Shown: positions 5,653 to 6,593 of the stretch, in pieces
How the letters are laid out: each line of letters starts with the position of its first letter
Numbering within the stretch: position 1 is the first letter of the stretch
NCBI GenBank assembly: GCA_024275555.1
Contig: JAJRYW010000151.1
Span: 1-6,593, forward strand
Direction: 5' to 3'
DNA length: 6,593 nt
DNA from: Calditrichota bacterium
GTDB taxonomy: Bacteria > Calditrichota > Calditrichia > RBG-13-44-9 > J075
The notes under the pieces: model-generated
What the model was told of the DNA's origin: nothing
The model's database searches: none
What the model saw: the letters and a program-made list of their open reading frames with translations, nothing else
Made by a program: the position numbers and the translations under genes

Positions 5653-6450
5653 TCAGTTGTTCAAGGTCCAGTCGTAGCGGGTAAAACGGACCTCCCATTG
5701 ATCCGCCCGGGTGCGCAGCAACGTTGCTTCCGGCTCCGGAAAAAAGCGGCTGATATATCCTATGACGGAGGGCCAATCGGGGCCAAAATCATCCCGGTAC
5801 CATTTTATTATTCTGGAGAGATGGATTACTTTCGCAGCCGGATCAACCCGGTTTTTATCGCGCTGGAAAAAAAATATGCGTCCCTGCTCTTCCAGTTGCT
5901 CATCCAATTTTTCACCCCGGAATGCCTCGTTCCGCAGCGGCGGGCAGGATTTGGAGGCGCACACCAGGGCAAAATGCACCCGGGGCTCTTTAAAGCGTTT
6001 CCGGATGATCTCATGCTCAATCTGATTCAGCGTGTAGGTGTGGCCGTTGATCACCGCCAGGGGCTGATCCCAGACCGTTTTGCCGATCAGCGCGCCGATA
6101 AACAATCCGCCTAAATGCAGGTCGTTGATGCTGCGCAGCGGATAGTGATCACAGATAACTTTTAAGGTATAGGCGTTGTAGGCGTTGATCCAGAAAGCCA
6201 GTTGCGCTTCCGTCGTTGGCAGGGAATCCGGGTTCAGGACGGCCAGTTGCTGCAAGTAAGCGGGCAGGCGCGGATCGCGGCAGAGCGCCGCATAATCCAC
6301 GGCGCCGTCGCGGACATAATCGGCCAAAAGTGCGCTGAAGAGGGCGTGGTGCGGCGCCGGTGTGCCGGGCTGACTGGACGCCGCAACGGGGGAAATAAAG
6401 ATCGCCGCTGCAATCAGAATCTTACCCAAAAAAGCTCTGGCTGACTTCAT
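5653..6450 (-). CDS. Secreted DUF547 domain protein
   Basis: This is a 265-residue exported protein. An N-terminal signal peptide (K2, R5 and K10, then hydrophobic residues 11-24, likely cleaved around VAASSQ near 26) is followed by a DUF547 domain. The DUF547 marks are FWINAYNAYTLK (86-97), IEHEIIR (134-140), the HFALVCASKSCPPL block (159-172, with C164 and C169) and the closing RYDWTLN. There is no Cys at the cleavage region, so it is not an obvious lipoprotein. The biochemical role of DUF547 is not established to my knowledge; the conserved His/Cys/Asn pattern suggests an enzyme, but this is inference. The ATG at 6450 overlaps the TGA of the upstream gene (ATGA), indicating translational coupling. 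A GAGAAGGAA purine run ends 11 nt upstream. Start and family are secure; function is unknown. Confidence 0.9.
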   Translation of the reverse strand: MKSARAFLGKILIAAAIFISPVAASSQPGTPAPHHALFSALLADYVRDGAVDYAALCRDPRLPAYLQQLAVLNPDSLPTTEAQLAFWINAYNAYTLKVICDHYPLRSINDLHLGGLFIGALIGKTVWDQPLAVINGHTYTLNQIEHEIIRKRFKEPRVHFALVCASKSCPPLRNEAFRGEKLDEQLEEQGRIFFFQRDKNRVDPAAKVIHLSRIIKWYRDDFGPDWPSVIGYISRFFPEPEATLLRTRADQWEVRFTRYDWTLNN

Positions 6451-6593
6451 TTTTGCCGGCGTTCCTTCTCAAAATTTTTGATCGCTTGAGCGGCCAGGGA
6501 CACATAGTCGGTGGCCAGGATATCCGCTCCATTCTTTAACAGGTCGACGTAGACTTGCAGCCCCTTGCGAGCGGCTTTGCGGTCCAGGTTGCC
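6447..6593 (-). CDS. C-terminus of a PLC-like/GDPD-like phosphodiesterase (partial)
   Basis: This open frame runs from the right edge to TGA at 6447-6449 and gives 48 residues, ending in FEKERRQK. It is too short for most gene finders and is cut by the window. The segment YVDLLKNGADILATDY resembles the closing strand of PLC-like TIM-barrel phosphodiesterases, where glycerophosphodiester phosphodiesterases end with a GvDgiiTDyP-like motif. I infer a GDPD or phosphatidylinositol-phospholipase-C-like enzyme, but the catalytic His and Glu residues lie outside the window. The stop overlaps the DUF547 start by ATGA, so it is the upstream gene of the same operon. Confidence 0.6.
   Translation of the reverse strand, partial: GNLDRKAARKGLQVYVDLLKNGADILATDYVSLAAQAIKNFEKERRQK

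Noticed and set aside
5630..5776. Extended N-terminus for AcpH starting at 5776
   Set aside because: The 49 extra residues do not resemble the family, overlap the DUF547 coding region, and would displace the conserved MNFLAHLYLA start that has its own ribosome binding site.

Overview
This window comes from a Gram-negative-type bacterium of moderate GC content, with AT-rich intergenic stretches. It holds chromosomal housekeeping-type genes and no phage, transposase, CRISPR, rRNA or tRNA signal. The long-form SPFH protein, the NfeD partner, the DUF547 lipoprotein-era style secreted protein and the AcpH homologue would fit a member of the FCB/Calditrichota-like or a related candidate phylum. That placement is inference from protein flavour only; nothing here fixes the taxon.

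Layout from left to right. Positions 1-156 are AT-rich intergenic DNA with a 12-bp perfect palindrome. Positions 157-1338 (minus) encode a YgeY-type M20 metallohydrolase with all metal ligands present. A 229-bp divergent spacer follows. Positions 1580-3049 (plus) encode an RsmF/RsmB-like rRNA m5C methyltransferase whose reading frame is cut by a single in-frame TAA at 2351-2353. The catalytic domain lies before the stop and the PUA-like RNA-binding tail after it, with no frameshift. Positions 3050-3602 carry no gene. They hold three copies of a hairpin-bearing repeat, one inverted relative to the other two, and a small tandem duplication, followed by an AT-rich promoter-like stretch.

Positions 3603-5043 (plus) are a two-gene membrane operon: a short NfeD protein and a QmcA/stomatin-type SPFH protein starting 1 bp after it, a classic pair thought to organise membrane microdomains. 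It converges with a minus-strand operon, leaving only one base between the two stop codons. That operon reads, in transcription order, a truncated PLC-like/GDPD-like phosphodiesterase (6593-6447), a secreted DUF547 protein (6450-5653, ATGA overlap) and acyl-carrier-protein phosphodiesterase AcpH (5629-5045).

No convincing new defence or mobile system is present. The two observations most worth following are the nonsense codon that splits an otherwise intact RNA methyltransferase, and the repeat cluster in which two hairpins differ by compensating base-pair changes.
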